This document shows, one piece after another, positions 27,633-39,921 of a stretch of 64,000 bases of DNA. The notes beneath the pieces were generated by a model. That model did no database searches. It had not been told where the DNA came from and was given only the letters and a program-made list of their open reading frames with translations. The stretch comes from Salarias fasciatus (lineage: Eukaryota > Chordata > Actinopteri > Blenniiformes > Blenniidae). Positions within the stretch are counted from its first letter, which is position 1, and each line of letters starts with the position of its first letter. The stretch spans positions 11,115,290-11,179,289 of the forward strand of contig NC_043755.1 in assembly GCF_902148845.1 (NCBI RefSeq). Reading direction: 5' to 3'. The translations under genes and the position numbers were made by a program.

Positions 27633-30600
27633 ATGACGCGAGCTGTGAAGCTTTTCTTCCTGTTCTGTCTCCTCCAAGGTCAGTTGGTCTGATGTGTTTC
27701 TGATAGCTCCACAGTTTTAACATATATTGCATGCATTGCAAAAATGCCCTTTAAAGTTAGATATTCACATTTGTTGGGATACTTTTTAACATTTATTTTA
27801 ACAAATAAATGAACCGATCCAATAAATCTAGCTAAATTACATGAATCCACTGCCACAGAAATGACGATAATAAACTTTTTGGTTGAGTATCAGGATGTGG
27901 GCTGCATGTTTGATGCTTTAGGTTCTTCCCACACAATAAGTCAGACTCTCGTCTTGAAATGGACAAAATAATGTTTGTTTTTCGACCACCCGTGACATCC
28001 ACACCTTCCTGCAGTGTTTACTTCGCTGTGGTTTCTCCCCAGGGGTCTGGTGCCAGCAGTGGGCGGTGGTCATGCCCGAGACGGTGGAGGGCCTCGGCGG
28101 CTCCTGCGTGGTCGTCCCCTGCAGCTTCAGCATCCCCCCCGAGTGGGAGGACGACCTGGACCAGTCGTGTAAAGCCATCTGGAAAAGGGGGAGCTGGAGC
28201 CGCACGCAGGTGTTCGATTCCAGCCTGACCGGAGCGAGCGCGAACCTGAATATCCTGCAGGGAGAGCTGATCGGCAGCCTGCGGCAGAAGGACTGCTCCA
28301 CCGTCTTCAACAACCTGCCGTCCAACCACTACGATAACTACTACTTCAGACTGCAGTGTGACAACTCCCTCAAGTTCAATTTTCAGAAAAGTGTCCAGAT
28401 CACCACTCAGAGTTTGTTCTGCTGTTATTCTTACTTTGCAAATCCACCTATTTTTTTAATAATAGAATGTGTTTCCGTCACTCATGCTCTTCTTTCTGGT
28501 TTCTCTCCTCAGACTCGCTTCCCAGACCGACTGTAACTCCGTCCAGGCTGGAGGTAGAAGAAGGAGCGCAGGTGACGGTGACCTGCTCGGCCGTGACTCC
28601 CTGTCCCGCCCTCCCTCCGGTTCTTATCTGGAACCCCAGTTTGGGCGTTACTGAGGAAACTAATGGAGCAAAAACTGTGACCTCTGTCCTGAACTTCACC
28701 GCTTCATCCCTCCACGACGGACAGAAGCTCTCCTGCAGCGCCCTGTACACCCGGCAGGCCGGCAACACTCAGCTCCTGTATGAAAGAGCTCTGACTCTGC
28801 AGGTCTTCTGTGAGTCTCTTCATGTCACTTTTATGCCTTTTTGTTGTTTCAGTTCAACAAAGTACCAAAACATTGAAGCATACAATCACATTTTATTATC
28901 TGTTTGAGTCTAAACTTGGAAACTGGAGCTCGCATGAGTAATCTGGTGTCCTCTTGTTGTTCTGGTACATTTATTACAGGTTTTTTTAAACATCTAGTGA
29001 GATTTTCCAGCTTTTTTTAATCAATTGTGAAACACAATATGTCATTTTGGCCTTTGATGCTTTCACACACATTTTTCTACTTTTTATCTGCATTTTTTTT
29101 TAACTAACTCTACAATAATCTTCATAATGATAATTATTCTCCTTTTCTAAATATTTCAAGAATGCTCTCTTATGGATCAGAGCAAGGCTGATCAGCATTA
29201 TATACCGTATGGATGTACCAGCATTGTCTCCTGATTCATTATGAATGAATTAGTAAATCACTGTAGCCTGATGCAGGACAGCTGTGGGTCAGGCAGCGTC
29301 ATCTGCTCTGTTCAGTCGTTTGCCTGTGATGATTTACCAAAAAGATGGATTATTAAGTTAGTGGAAACCAAAGCTAATTTCATTTGCTGCATCAGTTCCT
29401 GGGGGTGAAAAATCGATTTCGTATGTATTTCTCTTCCAGATCCTCCAGATAACACGTCAGTCAGTCACTCTGGGCCGGTGACAGAGGGCAGCTCGGTGAC
29501 CCTGAGCTGTAGCGCTGAGGCAAACCCTGCAGTGGACAGCTACAGCTGGTACAACCCGGATGGAGAGCAGGTGGGAACTAAGAAGAAGCTTTCGATCACA
29601 GTTTCAGAAGCGGACAGCCAGTTTTACTGCAAAGCCAGCAACAAATATGGCGCCCAGAACTCCTCCATCACTCAGATAGAAGTGCAGTGTAAGTAAATAA
29701 GAGAAAGCATTGAGCACAAGTCTGGCTCAGACTGAGTTGTACTGTTTTTCTTGTCTAGTCCCTCCAAAGGAAACTACCGTCGTCCTGGACCACGCTGGTC
29801 CAGTTGTGGAGGGCAGCTCAGTTTCTCTGCTCTGCAGGAGCCGATCCAACCCGCCGGTCACCAACTACACCTGGTTCAGAGGCGAGGAGGAGGACAAAGA
29901 GCCCGGATCGGTCCTGGTTCTGACCGGTGTTGACGCCAGCCACAGTGGAGACTACCGCTGCACGGCCAAAAACCAGCTGGGAGAGGAAACGTCAGCGCCG
30001 GTTCGTCTGGACGTCCAGTGTGAGTCCATCCAACACAGAGTTGATTCACACTGACAAAAAAATACAACAACAACAACAGAACTGTACATTTCCTGGCTGC
30101 TGGAGTTCTGAATCAGTTTCTACTGTATATTCAGCTGAGGCTACCCAAACACCAGCGGGGGCCAAGGTTTGCTCACAGCGTCTGGACGGGAGACAGTAAA
30201 GCATTGTGGCGTTGCGTGGCGTCCCTTTAAAAAAGCTTTTCTGTGTCGGCAGTTCATCATGACCGAGCTCCGCTGTGCCCATGTGTGTGCCAGTGCGGCC
30301 ATGTTGGTTTCAGCCTTCATTCAAACATCAATTCTGAACTAAAAAGATTTAAAAAAAAAATGTTTTTTGGTTTTTGTTCCTTTTCTGGTAAACATGATGT
30401 TCTTCAGCTTCTAACTTTTCATGTTTTCATTTTGCCAGAAGGTTGAATCTGTGAGAAAATGTCATTTGAATAACCGTTTCATGATTTCTCCCAGATCCTC
30501 CTAAAAACACCGCAGTGTCTGCAGCGCCCTCCGGTCCAGTGGAGGACGGCCACTCTCTGACCCTGACCTGCTCAAACTCCGCCAATCCGGCGGCGGACAG

Positions 30601-32036
30601 TTTCACCTGGTTCCGGGTGGCGGGCCATGAGAAGGAGGCGGTGGGCTCTGAGCGAGACTTCACCTTCAACGTGAGCAGACTGTCAGAGGACGGGTTTTAC
30701 TGCGAAGCCCTGAACGTCCATGGGGCTGAAGTCTCCCAGACCGTCAGCGTTGATGTTATATGTGAGTTTCTACATGGATGGCGTGTTCTTAGAAAGAGGA
30801 AAAAAACAACGTGTGAATGACCGCATTGAAATGACCATTTCCCTTCTGCGTGCCAGTCGCTCCGGAGATCCTGCCTTCCTCCCGCTGTGTCAGGATTTTA
30901 TCCCAGATCCGCTGCTCCTGCGACAGCCACGCAAACCCGCCTCCCTCTTTAGAGTGGGAACTGGCCGGAGAAGCCGTCAATCACTCTGCCGACATCCCGA
31001 TCAAGCAGGTGTCTCTGGGCGGCGCCGCCCTGAGGAGCCTGATCACCCTGTACCGCGTGGACGAAGACGCGCCCTCGCTGGTCTGCCTCAGCTCCAACGC
31101 TCTGGGCTCCGACAGCCTGGCCTTCAACGTGTCGGCCAGCGAGACTCAGCTCGGTAGAAAACTCACAATGCAGAAAGATGCATTTCTATTTGTTTTTATT
31201 TATTTCGTCCTCCATGCTGACAGTTTCTGTTTGAACCTTTCAGGCATCCATACCTTTTCCCTGCTGGTGGGCTCTGCGGTGGGGGCAGTGGGGATGCTGG
31301 TGGTGTGCGTCCCCCTGCTCATATTCTTTTGCAGGTTAAAAAACACAAAAACAGCCATAACTGATGCTTTTATTCAAAACAGAATTCTTCCTCAGCAAAC
31401 TCCTACTCACATTCATAAACCGTTCAGCGAATACATTAATGAACACACTAAATATGCAAGGTGACAGTAATCTTCCACATTAAACACACTACAATGACAA
31501 CAGGGTTCAGAGAAGTTTAAAACAACCGGTTTGATTTTTGGCCAGAAAAGGTTCCACAGCAACCGGGATTGGAAAGGTTTATCACATTATTTTACAAAGT
31601 TCATGCTTACTGTTGGATATTTGAGCTTCTAATTCCCACTAAGATGTAAATTTACAACGTCACATACAATGTCTAGCAGATGAGAATGTGAACATTTTAA
31701 CTGGTGAAAAATGGGTTTTTTACTGATGAAACTATTATAAACAACTGAACTTCAGTTTGGTTTCAGGAAAAAGAGAGGCAGCTTCTCACCTGACAAAGGA
31801 GTGGCGGACCCTTCAGGATTAGTAGCTGCCAACGAGGTGAGTTTGAGTCTAAGTATGTGGTATTGGTTACAAATACAGAAAAAAAACCTAAATATCTTTT
31901 TTTTCTAGTCCACTAGCAAAATTCAGTTGGGGTAGTTGTTGATGAAGTGATCCTGATCGGACCAACTTTATCTGTGCAGATCAGCTCTTCACTGGTTTAT
32001 ACCGATAAAGCCATTGTGGTGGAGACGGGTGCATAA
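27633..32036 (+). CDS. mag: MAG/Siglec-4-like receptor with six Ig domains
   Basis: Exons: 27633-27678 (signal peptide [15 protein letters not shown]), 28043-28411 (V-set), 28513-28809, 29440-29688, 29759-30019, 30495-30761, 30857-31153 (five C2-sets), 31244-31334 (membrane helix [16 protein letters not shown]), 31767-31836 and 31980-32036 (tail). Phases agree throughout and give 667 aa. The V-set has the siglec layout: GSCVVVPC in strand B, DCSTVF in strand E, and YYFR with the sialic-acid-binding Arg; the segment after the Arg has the same length as in mammalian MAG (FRGDLGGYNQYTF). Domain 2 has the siglec TPCPALPP cysteine. The last Ig ([20 protein letters not shown]) resembles MAG domain 5. 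Mammalian MAG has five Ig domains, so one C2 is extra. MAG is a myelin-side adhesion lectin in mammals. The tail is short ([11 protein letters not shown]) and lacks a clear ITIM. A CD22-type siglec is the alternative. Confidence 0.7.
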
Positions 32037-32279
32037 GGAGAAGCTCTCCACCACGCTAATGGAGACTTTATTCCACTGCATGAGAGCTTAGTGAGTGACC
32101 CTGCGGAGGGTGAGGTCAACGGCCAGGCCCCCGTGACACCCGACATGCCGAATGGTAACGTGCACCAAGAGGAAACTGTGGAAGACGCTCATGTGGGACA
32201 AGAAGAAGATGCCGTGGTGCTGCTGCAGAGCAGGGCAGTGAAAGTGTGGCTGCTGAAGCTGAGGCCAGTTAGGAACTGA
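32037..32279 (+). other. In-frame open extension after the MAG-like stop
   Basis: The TAA at 32034-32036 is followed, in the same frame and exon, by 80 further sense codons to a TGA. They begin GEALHHANGDFIPLHESLVS and continue with acidic text such as DMPNGNVHQEETVEDAH. The composition looks like receptor tail rather than random UTR. It may be a former longer cytoplasmic tail cut by a nonsense change, or chance. TAA-G is not the UGA-CUA context known for efficient read-through. Confidence 0.4.
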
Positions 32280-33287
32280 GTTCCACAGTCTTTCCAGCTA
32301 CAAGCGATGAGCAGAGGCCCCAGTGAGATGTTTTTAAATATGCAGTAATGGAGTTTAGATTGTGTTTTAGGTAACAGTTTTTTCAAGGAGTAAGCGACTC
32401 CACATTGTGACTTTCAGTTTTGGGAGTTGTCTCTTTAGATTCTGTCTGTTAATACTTGAAAAATGTTCCCAAAAAAAAAAACATAATTCAAACATTATAT
32501 AGTGAATTGATTCAGATATCAGAACTAATGTTGCATTTTCCTCCCTATAAAGGCCATTTTTTCAGTTTGCCCTGTATGTGCTTCAGTGCGAACAAAGTTT
32601 TTCATGCAGATGCTTGTTTATTATTTCACTGTTAACTTACATTTTCTCCTGTCTTCATTTGAACCATTTGTGCAGAATTAAATAAGTGAATACAGAGTTT
32701 GAGTATTCAATGTTTTTTTGTTTTTTTTTTACTGTCTTTGTGTTTTTGCAAAACATAAATAAGTTTGAGCTTATTAGAAAAAAAACAGTGCAAATGCACT
32801 TGCAAATACGATGGTCAAACAAGAGCTGCTGTGAAATGGAAGAGCTTTGAAAAGTGTGCACATGCATAAGGAGCATGAGAAAGCGTTGCGTAACACAGCT
32901 CCATTTGTTGCGTGCGTGACGTAATGTTTCTGTCCGCTCCTGCTGCACACATGACAGTGTCATGCACCATTTGTGCAAGACAGGGACGGTCTCTGAACTT
33001 TTCCACCGGCCCTCGCACACAGAGGAGCACATTGTTTCAACATGCACACACTGGGAAGCTCAGCGGAGGCGACGCGGCTTTGCAGCATTACAAACGTGCA
33101 TTTTGTTTGTGCAGCATTCCCAATTGTGGAAGCTGTCCTGCTTTATGTTTGGAATCCTATGAGTTAGCTGGGAAAAAAGCACATCTCATTCTTTATCCGT
33201 CTTTGTGATGCTTGAAACAGAATGCTTAGGAAAATAGTTTCAGAGGCTAAATATACAGTATTTAATTAGAGGATATGAATTCTGAAT
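32280..33287. other. Convergent intergenic region between MAG-like and CD22-like A
   Basis: The MAG-like gene (+) and CD22-like A (-) converge here. Sequence is AT-rich with poly-T/poly-A tracts (32470, 32710). An ATTAAA read on the minus strand (33261-33266) lies just past the stop of gene A and is a candidate poly(A) signal. No exon is seen; the frames around 32655-33047 have no splice context or domain. Confidence 0.4.
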
Positions 33288-36200
33288 TCAGAGATTGAGC
33301 TCAGAGTATTGGGTGTTTTCTTCAGAGGAGCTGGAGTCTCCTCTTCGTCTCTGATGTTGGGCCTTGGGCTTAAAGTTCACCATAGAGTAGGTGACCTGAA
33401 CTTCATCCTCACTGGTGTCTGTATCGTAGTCGGATGGCTGTGAAGTCTTGTCTGCAAATGCTGCATTTTCATAGTCTGCCACTTTTCGTTTGGACACTCT
33501 AGCATACACAACATCTTCTTTTGGCTCCCTAAAAGAAAAGAAAACTTCAATAAAGTCTGCAAAATATAAAAAAATTGGAAAATGTGTTTCTTGCATGTCA
33601 CATGCGCAACAGAAAGTCTTACCTGTGCTTCTTCTCAAAGTGCAAAGAAGCATAATTGAGAGCGTTTTCCTCTGTTTGTGCATCGCACTGCGTCGCGGGT
33701 CTTTGTGCAGAGGGAGCCTGAGCAGATACAGACATGACACATCACCCAGTGTGCAGTCACCACTGAATCAGTTCATTCATGCGTCTGAATTGAAGATGTA
33801 AAGCCCGTCATTGAATTTCTTGCTGCAAATGCAAAACCCTGAATGAACGCTGTGGCGGCGGCCTGCTGCGGAGCATTGAGACGTCTGCTCAACAAGAACA
33901 CAGCTCCACTAATTCAGGTTTTATCTGACAGGGAGCCAGTCGCCGTGATGACTGGTGGTTATGGTTCTGAAAGTGAATGGATTTTACTGAAGTCATGGAA
34001 ATGATGCTTATTTATATTAATGTTTTTCTTTGCCTTTTCATTGTGTTTTTTTTTTTTTTTTTTTTTACCATTTTTCTACAGTTTTGGCCCATATTTCTAT
34101 TTTATGATTACCAATTCAAGAAAAGATCTTCAGAGTTTTTTACAGTGAGATATAGAAATAAACATCTGAATTTTCTAACTGAAGTGATTGGATGTACTGT
34201 ATGCACATTATTTGAAAAGACTAAATGTAACATTTCAAACAATGTACTTCTTTTCTCAGCACAAGAGCTTCAGCTTTTAATTTCAATATATTTTTAGTTA
34301 AAATTGTGTCTCTCCTAAGTGAGTCCAAGAACATGTAAACATTTGAACAGGTAGTTTTTATGTGTCTCTTTTCAGAAAATATTGTCTGTCTGATTGGATG
34401 TATAGACTTGGGGAAGATTTGGATTAGTTTTTCATGGCAAATATTTACAAGGTGAGATTGAATCTATCTCTACATAAAGTTTTTCTGCTATTCAATCTCA
34501 TTTTTGCTGATATCTTCCATACATTTCCAGCTCAGCTTCTCTTATAAATCAGTTTAATGGCTGTTTTCACAAGCTACATGGCGCTCCTGTGAAAACCTTC
34601 TTTGCCTCTTTAACAAAGGTCCAATGTGTTCAACTTCCCATGCAGTCTGTAATAAACCTTCTCATTAATGGGTTGTTATGTGTGTGTCGGCTGTCCTCAC
34701 CGGCAGATTCACCATGGAGTAAACACAGCTGATGTTGGATGCAGGCCTGTGGAACAGCGACAAATAAAATCACGCTGTTCATATCTAAACGCTGAAAGAA
34801 GGAGCAGAAGCTCATTGTGCAACAGACTGTTACTTGTTCTGCATGTGTGTGTGCGTGTGTGTGTCTGCTGTCTTACACGCTGTCTGGACGAGACTGATGT
34901 GGAAGGAGGTCGTCTCTGCTCCTGGAAGGCCCAGTCAAAGCAGCTTCATTCATTCGATTCCTGCTCCTGGAGCTCTTCATCTGAACGAAGTGACACACAC
35001 AAAGATGCCTTTCTCTGATTTACATTTTGCCGTGTACAGAGGTGAAAAGTTGAGTTGTAAACTAGTTGTCACCTGAAAACTGCAGCAGGACCGTGTGTTG
35101 GTGGGTCTTTGTTGAATCAATTTGTTCTTCCTGTGTCTGAAAAAAAAGATCAGTAGGACAGTGGTTTAGTTTTCTGAACTGCTGAATTAATTCCTTATGA
35201 AAAGTGTACCCAGAATTTACCTGTACAAAAGGAAAACCAGGGATAAAATGAACAAAAGAACACAGAAAGTGGTGAAAAACTTCAAAATCTTCATAACTCG
35301 GCCTGTGATTAGAAGAGAAAGAGCAACAATATCATTGGAATGGAATCTTGTTTGTGTAATATAAAGAAAATAAATAAAAATCCTGACATATCGATCGTCT
35401 GAAAGTTCAATGCAGAACACACAGATGGACTCATGGCCATAAAATTCACTCACTGTTAAACAGTGGGAGTGGATCCGAGGCTCTTTGACCCATCTCATTC
35501 TTAGCGACGCAGTAGTATTCCCCCGGTTCACGGGAGCTTACAGAGATATTCTGCTGATCAGAGACCATGATATCCCTGCCCTCATCGTCTGCCTTCCTGT
35601 ACCATGAATATTGTCTGGCGAGAGGATCGCAGCGAGCGAAGCAGCTCAGCAGCACAATGCTCGTCCCGTCAGGCAGCTGCCGTCTTTCCCCTTCAATGAT
35701 TTTGTGTGTTTTGGACCATCTGAACAGGAAGAGAGAGGAGAAAGATTCTTCAAAGGACACACAGAGGACCAAAAAATGTGTTTACACGGGACTTTTTATT
35801 CCTGTATAAATCCAAATGGGCTATAGCCTAATTCCATTCAAATATGACCATGTAAACGCCTGAAAACTTTGTTCAAAATTAAGTTTAAAGCCGAATAGAC
35901 CGGCCGGTTTATTCTTCTTTGGAAGCAGAATTATATGTAAATTAGGCGCGACTTTATTCCAGTCATTCTGCGCATGCTCCGTCGTGATTACGCAATATTC
36001 CAAGATGGCGGCCCGAAGTTCGACTCGTAGGGAGATGGTTTATTTAACTACAGTTTTAGAAGCATTGGACATAATAAAAAGAGAAAATCGACGGGTGCTT
36101 AACTACGCGGACAATTTCAAAGCGGGAACACCAAAGTTAATCGAGAAAGAAAGAAGAGGAAAAACGCTGTTTACTTCCCGGAGATGTAAGTACGTCACGG

Positions 36201-39200
36201 CCGCCCCCTGTCCAATCAGAACGCTTTGCAGACCCGGCGTGAGAGAGAATTTAATCCTTTCTTTTTCTTTTTCCATCTAAACACCAAGCCGATGAATACA
36301 ATTCTGAATTACTTCATTCAGAATAAACCAATTCTTAATTTAAAACACCATGTAACCACACTCAGTGATGTAGAGGGAAGCACAGGGTCACTGTGTTTGA
36401 AGCCCAGTGAAGGTGACCGGTGAAAACCAGGAGGAGGATCTGGTGAGACGAAAGATGAAGTTTTTACTGAAGCATCTCAACAGCTACAGTGAACTCACAC
36501 AGGACTCTCATCTCCACCGGCTCTGAGTGTCGAGTTCCGATTTGATTTGCGGCTTCACAGCTGTAGAATCCGGCGTCAGAAGGTCCGGCTGACTTCACAA
36601 AGATCACTGAGCCACTCCACCTGACGGGTTCACCCCCCCCCATGAGGCCTCTTCACCCAGGTCATGGAGCGCACTGGTGGGTGGGACTTGGCCCTGCAGT
36701 CCAACCTGAATTTCTTGTTTTCTTTCACCACGAGACCGGGCACAGCTTCTACCGTCACTTCTTTAGGGGCATCTGGAGAAACCAGAAATGACAAAACGTG
36801 AACATTCCATCAAAAGTAACTGCTTTATGTTTTAATCGGTGTTTAATTAAGTAGTGAAAATGTAAGGACTAAAAAATGAAATCATACAATTAGGACAGAA
36901 AAACAAGCCACGCTCGGTCACTCACATGTCACCACTAGTGTCCTCGGGGCGCTCTGTGCACCTCCCTCACTGTTCCGTGCATTGCAGGTGTAACTGTTTG
37001 CATCTGTCGAGGTTGCAGCGAAAGTGTGGCGGACAGCATTTTTTCCATCAGCTGGAAATTCTTTTAAAGTTGATTTGTTGTTTGATCTAGTCAAGGTAAA
37101 ACGTGACGGCGGGAAACTCTCCACAGAGCAGGTGATCGTTACCGGCTGGCCCTCTGTCACCTCAGGCTCCATCGACAGCACCATGCTGGTGGGAGGAACT
37201 GTGGAGAGAAAGCAACTGAAAGCTTGTTGTCTTGTGATTGTTCTTTAACCTGACGAAAGTGCAGACAACTTCACTTACACCGTACACGTATGCACAGCGG
37301 CTCACTGACGTCCCCAGTATCGATGCTGTTTGATGTGTTACATCTGTAACAGGCCTCGTCCGCTCTCTGCACCTTCTTCAGTGTTAGGCTCTGTTCTCTG
37401 CTCATGTGCGTCAGGTTCAAGCGGTCGGTCTGTCGGTAACGGTACCAGGTGAACCACGGCTGTGGAAAGGCCTCAGTGTTGCAGGTCAGTGTGAGAGAGC
37501 CGCTAACGCTCACGCTGTTATCGTTCAAGTTCTCTGAGGAAATCCGGGTGTTTCTTGGCTTGTCTGGGGAAAAAGGAAAAAAGAAAAAGAAATGGCAGCA
37601 GAAGAGCTTTCAGTACACTGCTGCAGGTGGTTCAGACTGTGCACAGCGAGAACAGGTGAGCGAAACTTACAGTTAACCTGAAAATGACGAGGTGCTGATT
37701 TCCCACCGCCCACAGAGTTCGTGGCTTCGCATTCATACTGACCACTGTGCTGGGGCTGGACCTTCAATATATCAACTCTTTTTTGATTCCATGGGTCTGA
37801 ATTGGGTTGGCGTCTTCCATTTTTATACCAAGCAAAGGCGTATGGTTGTGGGGAGCTTTTCTTCACATTACATAAGAATGTGACTTTATCTCCTTCTTTA
37901 ACATTTTCAAGATGCTCACTGGGCTCCTGTGAGATCAGGACCTCAACAACTGGCTTATCTGTAAAATACAGGATTTCAGCATTTAACATGATTAAAATAC
38001 AGCAGAAGATTAAGTCAAAGTTATTGATGTTGTTGTTATTGCTTTGTACTTAAACATGATATCAAACGTCCTTCTTTCTTATGTTGTAACTGATAAATGT
38101 GAGCAAATGATTTTTTTTACTAAGCAAAAACTGTACTTCTTAACCTAAAGCTATACATCAAATATTTAGATAAATAGATTTCAAACTCAGGTAAATAAAA
38201 GTCTAGGATTAACCCTACAGGAGTCACAAATCCAGAATAATTCTCCAGTATATTAGCCTGGATTGACATCCCACTGGGCACTGGGCAAAAAGGTCATTCA
38301 AGCCTAACATGAAGTACTCACAATTCACTATAATGTTGACTGTGCTCCGTTTTTCTTCTTCATGTTATTTTTAGCGCTGCAGTGGTACTCCACTTTGTGC
38401 CTCTGTGATTGAAGAGATGGTCCATTTGGCTCCTGAGAACTGCTCTTGATCTTTAAACCAGGTAAATTCAGGCGTAGGATTCCCTCTGGCAGAGCAGCTG
38501 AGACTCACATCCTGTCCTTCGTTCACACTGGGAGAGGACGCCTTCGCCACGACGTCTCTCGGAGCATCTGTGTCAAAAAGTCAACACAAGTCCAGCTGAA
38601 TGTTGAGCCTTGTGTTCCCAGTGAAGAGCTGCTGTGATCAGCTCAGGAGGGAAGCGTTTTAAAACTTCTCCACAAATTAATAGTAAATATGACCGCAGCG
38701 TTTATCTGTGTACTTCAGACTGTAAACAAATATATAAAAACTTACACTCTACACTGACTTTGATCTTCCTGATCAAATATTTCTCATCGTTACCCTCTGT
38801 CTGACATGAAAACTCGGCCCCGTCGTTCTTCCAGGTTGCCACAAAAGTGGAAACGACGCTTTTAGAGGGAGAAGCCTCAGTAAGGCGTAAAGACTGGTTT
38901 AACAGCTGCTGGTTTGAGTCGGCAATTTGTGGATTGAAGGAACACGAAGAAGGGGTGGAGCATTTGAGCGTTATTGCCGTTTTCCAGAGCGGTGGTGTTG
39001 TCAAATGTGATCAGACATGGATTGTCTGAAAGTAAAAACGAGAGGCAGCATTAGAAGAAATGTTAGTGAATACAGCGAATAGGCTGAAGGAGTAGAACAG
39101 TAAAGCATTTTTCAATATTACCATGTTTACATTGTTTCATGAACACATTTCCTAAACAGTCAAACTAAAGAAAAACGCTTCTAAATCATTCAGAATTTTC

Positions 39201-39903
39201 ATTTCTCATTTCAGTGAAATGTAATCTATTACAAAAGGACAAAATAGGAAAAATAACATTTTGAGTTTTTCTCATTTTGATTTCTTTCAGGTTTTAATAT
39301 CACATGAAGTCAATCAGATCATCCTTACTGCTCTTCTGATGGTTTTACTTACCCTGAACTGTAACGTTGATCCTTGACTTGTCAGTTGACCATTTTCTCT
39401 TATCTTTCACATATCGTAACATATAATTCCCGGTGTCATTTTTCCTCAGGTCACAAATCCGAATGCTGAATTGTTCCGAACGTGAAAGTGAATTGCCAGA
39501 ATTCCAGGCTGCTTGTTCAGAGGCGATTAAGTGAACTCTGCCTTTAAAGTCTTCAGAGATCCTTGATGCATCATTGCTGTAAACATTAATGCCATAAAAA
39601 TCTTATCTTCATCGTTCCATTCTGCATTTATCCAATACCAGAGGGCATTATAAGTGTCAACAATCTTGTGACTTTGCATTTAATTTCAACACAGGACCCC
39701 TCTTTCGCTGTTTTATTCTGCAGTTTTATCTACCTCGATGGGGATTTGTTCATGACAAAGAAAACCTGCAGTTGTGAGAAAACAAAAAGTTACACCTTCA
39801 GGACTTCAGACTGGAATTCAGCAGTGAAACATGGCTAGCAGAAACCACTGTACTCACCTTTTATCAGTGTCAAAAACACCAACCATCCAATTGTGTGATT
39901 CAT
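33288..39903 (-). CDS. CD22-like inhibitory siglec A (frame disrupted in several exons)
   Basis: Exons in transcript order: 39903-39858 (signal MNHTIGWLVFLTLIK), 39765-39353 (V-set), 39025-38746, 38567-38322, 37958-37671, 37563-37279, 37198-36926, 36772-36499, 35719-35454 (seven C2-sets), 35302-35221 (membrane helix FCVLLFILSLVFLLY), then tail exons 35136-35073, 34980-34877, 34746-34701, 33717-33623, 33528-33288. A 5' UTR exon probably ends at 41323. One V plus several C2 domains and an ITIM tail is the CD22 plan. The V-set keeps YMLRYVKDKRKW, with Arg and Trp spaced as in human CD22 (R120, W128). Tail motifs: LNYASL, VVYARV, VTYSMV, TQYSEL and YEN (Grb2 type). The V-set, domains 2, 3 and 7 and the membrane-proximal Ig need about seven frame changes to read through, while the middle Ig exons and all tail exons are clean. 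It is either a recent pseudogene or an assembly with indel errors. Confidence 0.65.
35777..36360. mobile_element. TIR-bearing non-autonomous DNA element in the siglec A intron
   Basis: Left end tgtgtttacacgggactttt and right end, read inward, tgtggttacatggtgttt form imperfect inverted repeats. The insert lies between the membrane-proximal and preceding Ig exons of gene A. It contains a short open frame (from about 36004) starting MAARSSTRREMVYLTTVLEA, which may be residue of a transposon protein. Target duplication is not resolved. A Harbinger-like origin is only a guess. Confidence 0.5.
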
Positions 39904-39921
39904 GTTCACTCGGAGGAAAAC

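Noticed and set aside
32034-32036. Programmed stop-codon read-through in the MAG-like gene
   Set aside because: The context is TAA-G rather than UGA-CUA; nonsense loss of a longer tail is simpler, so only the open extension is reported.
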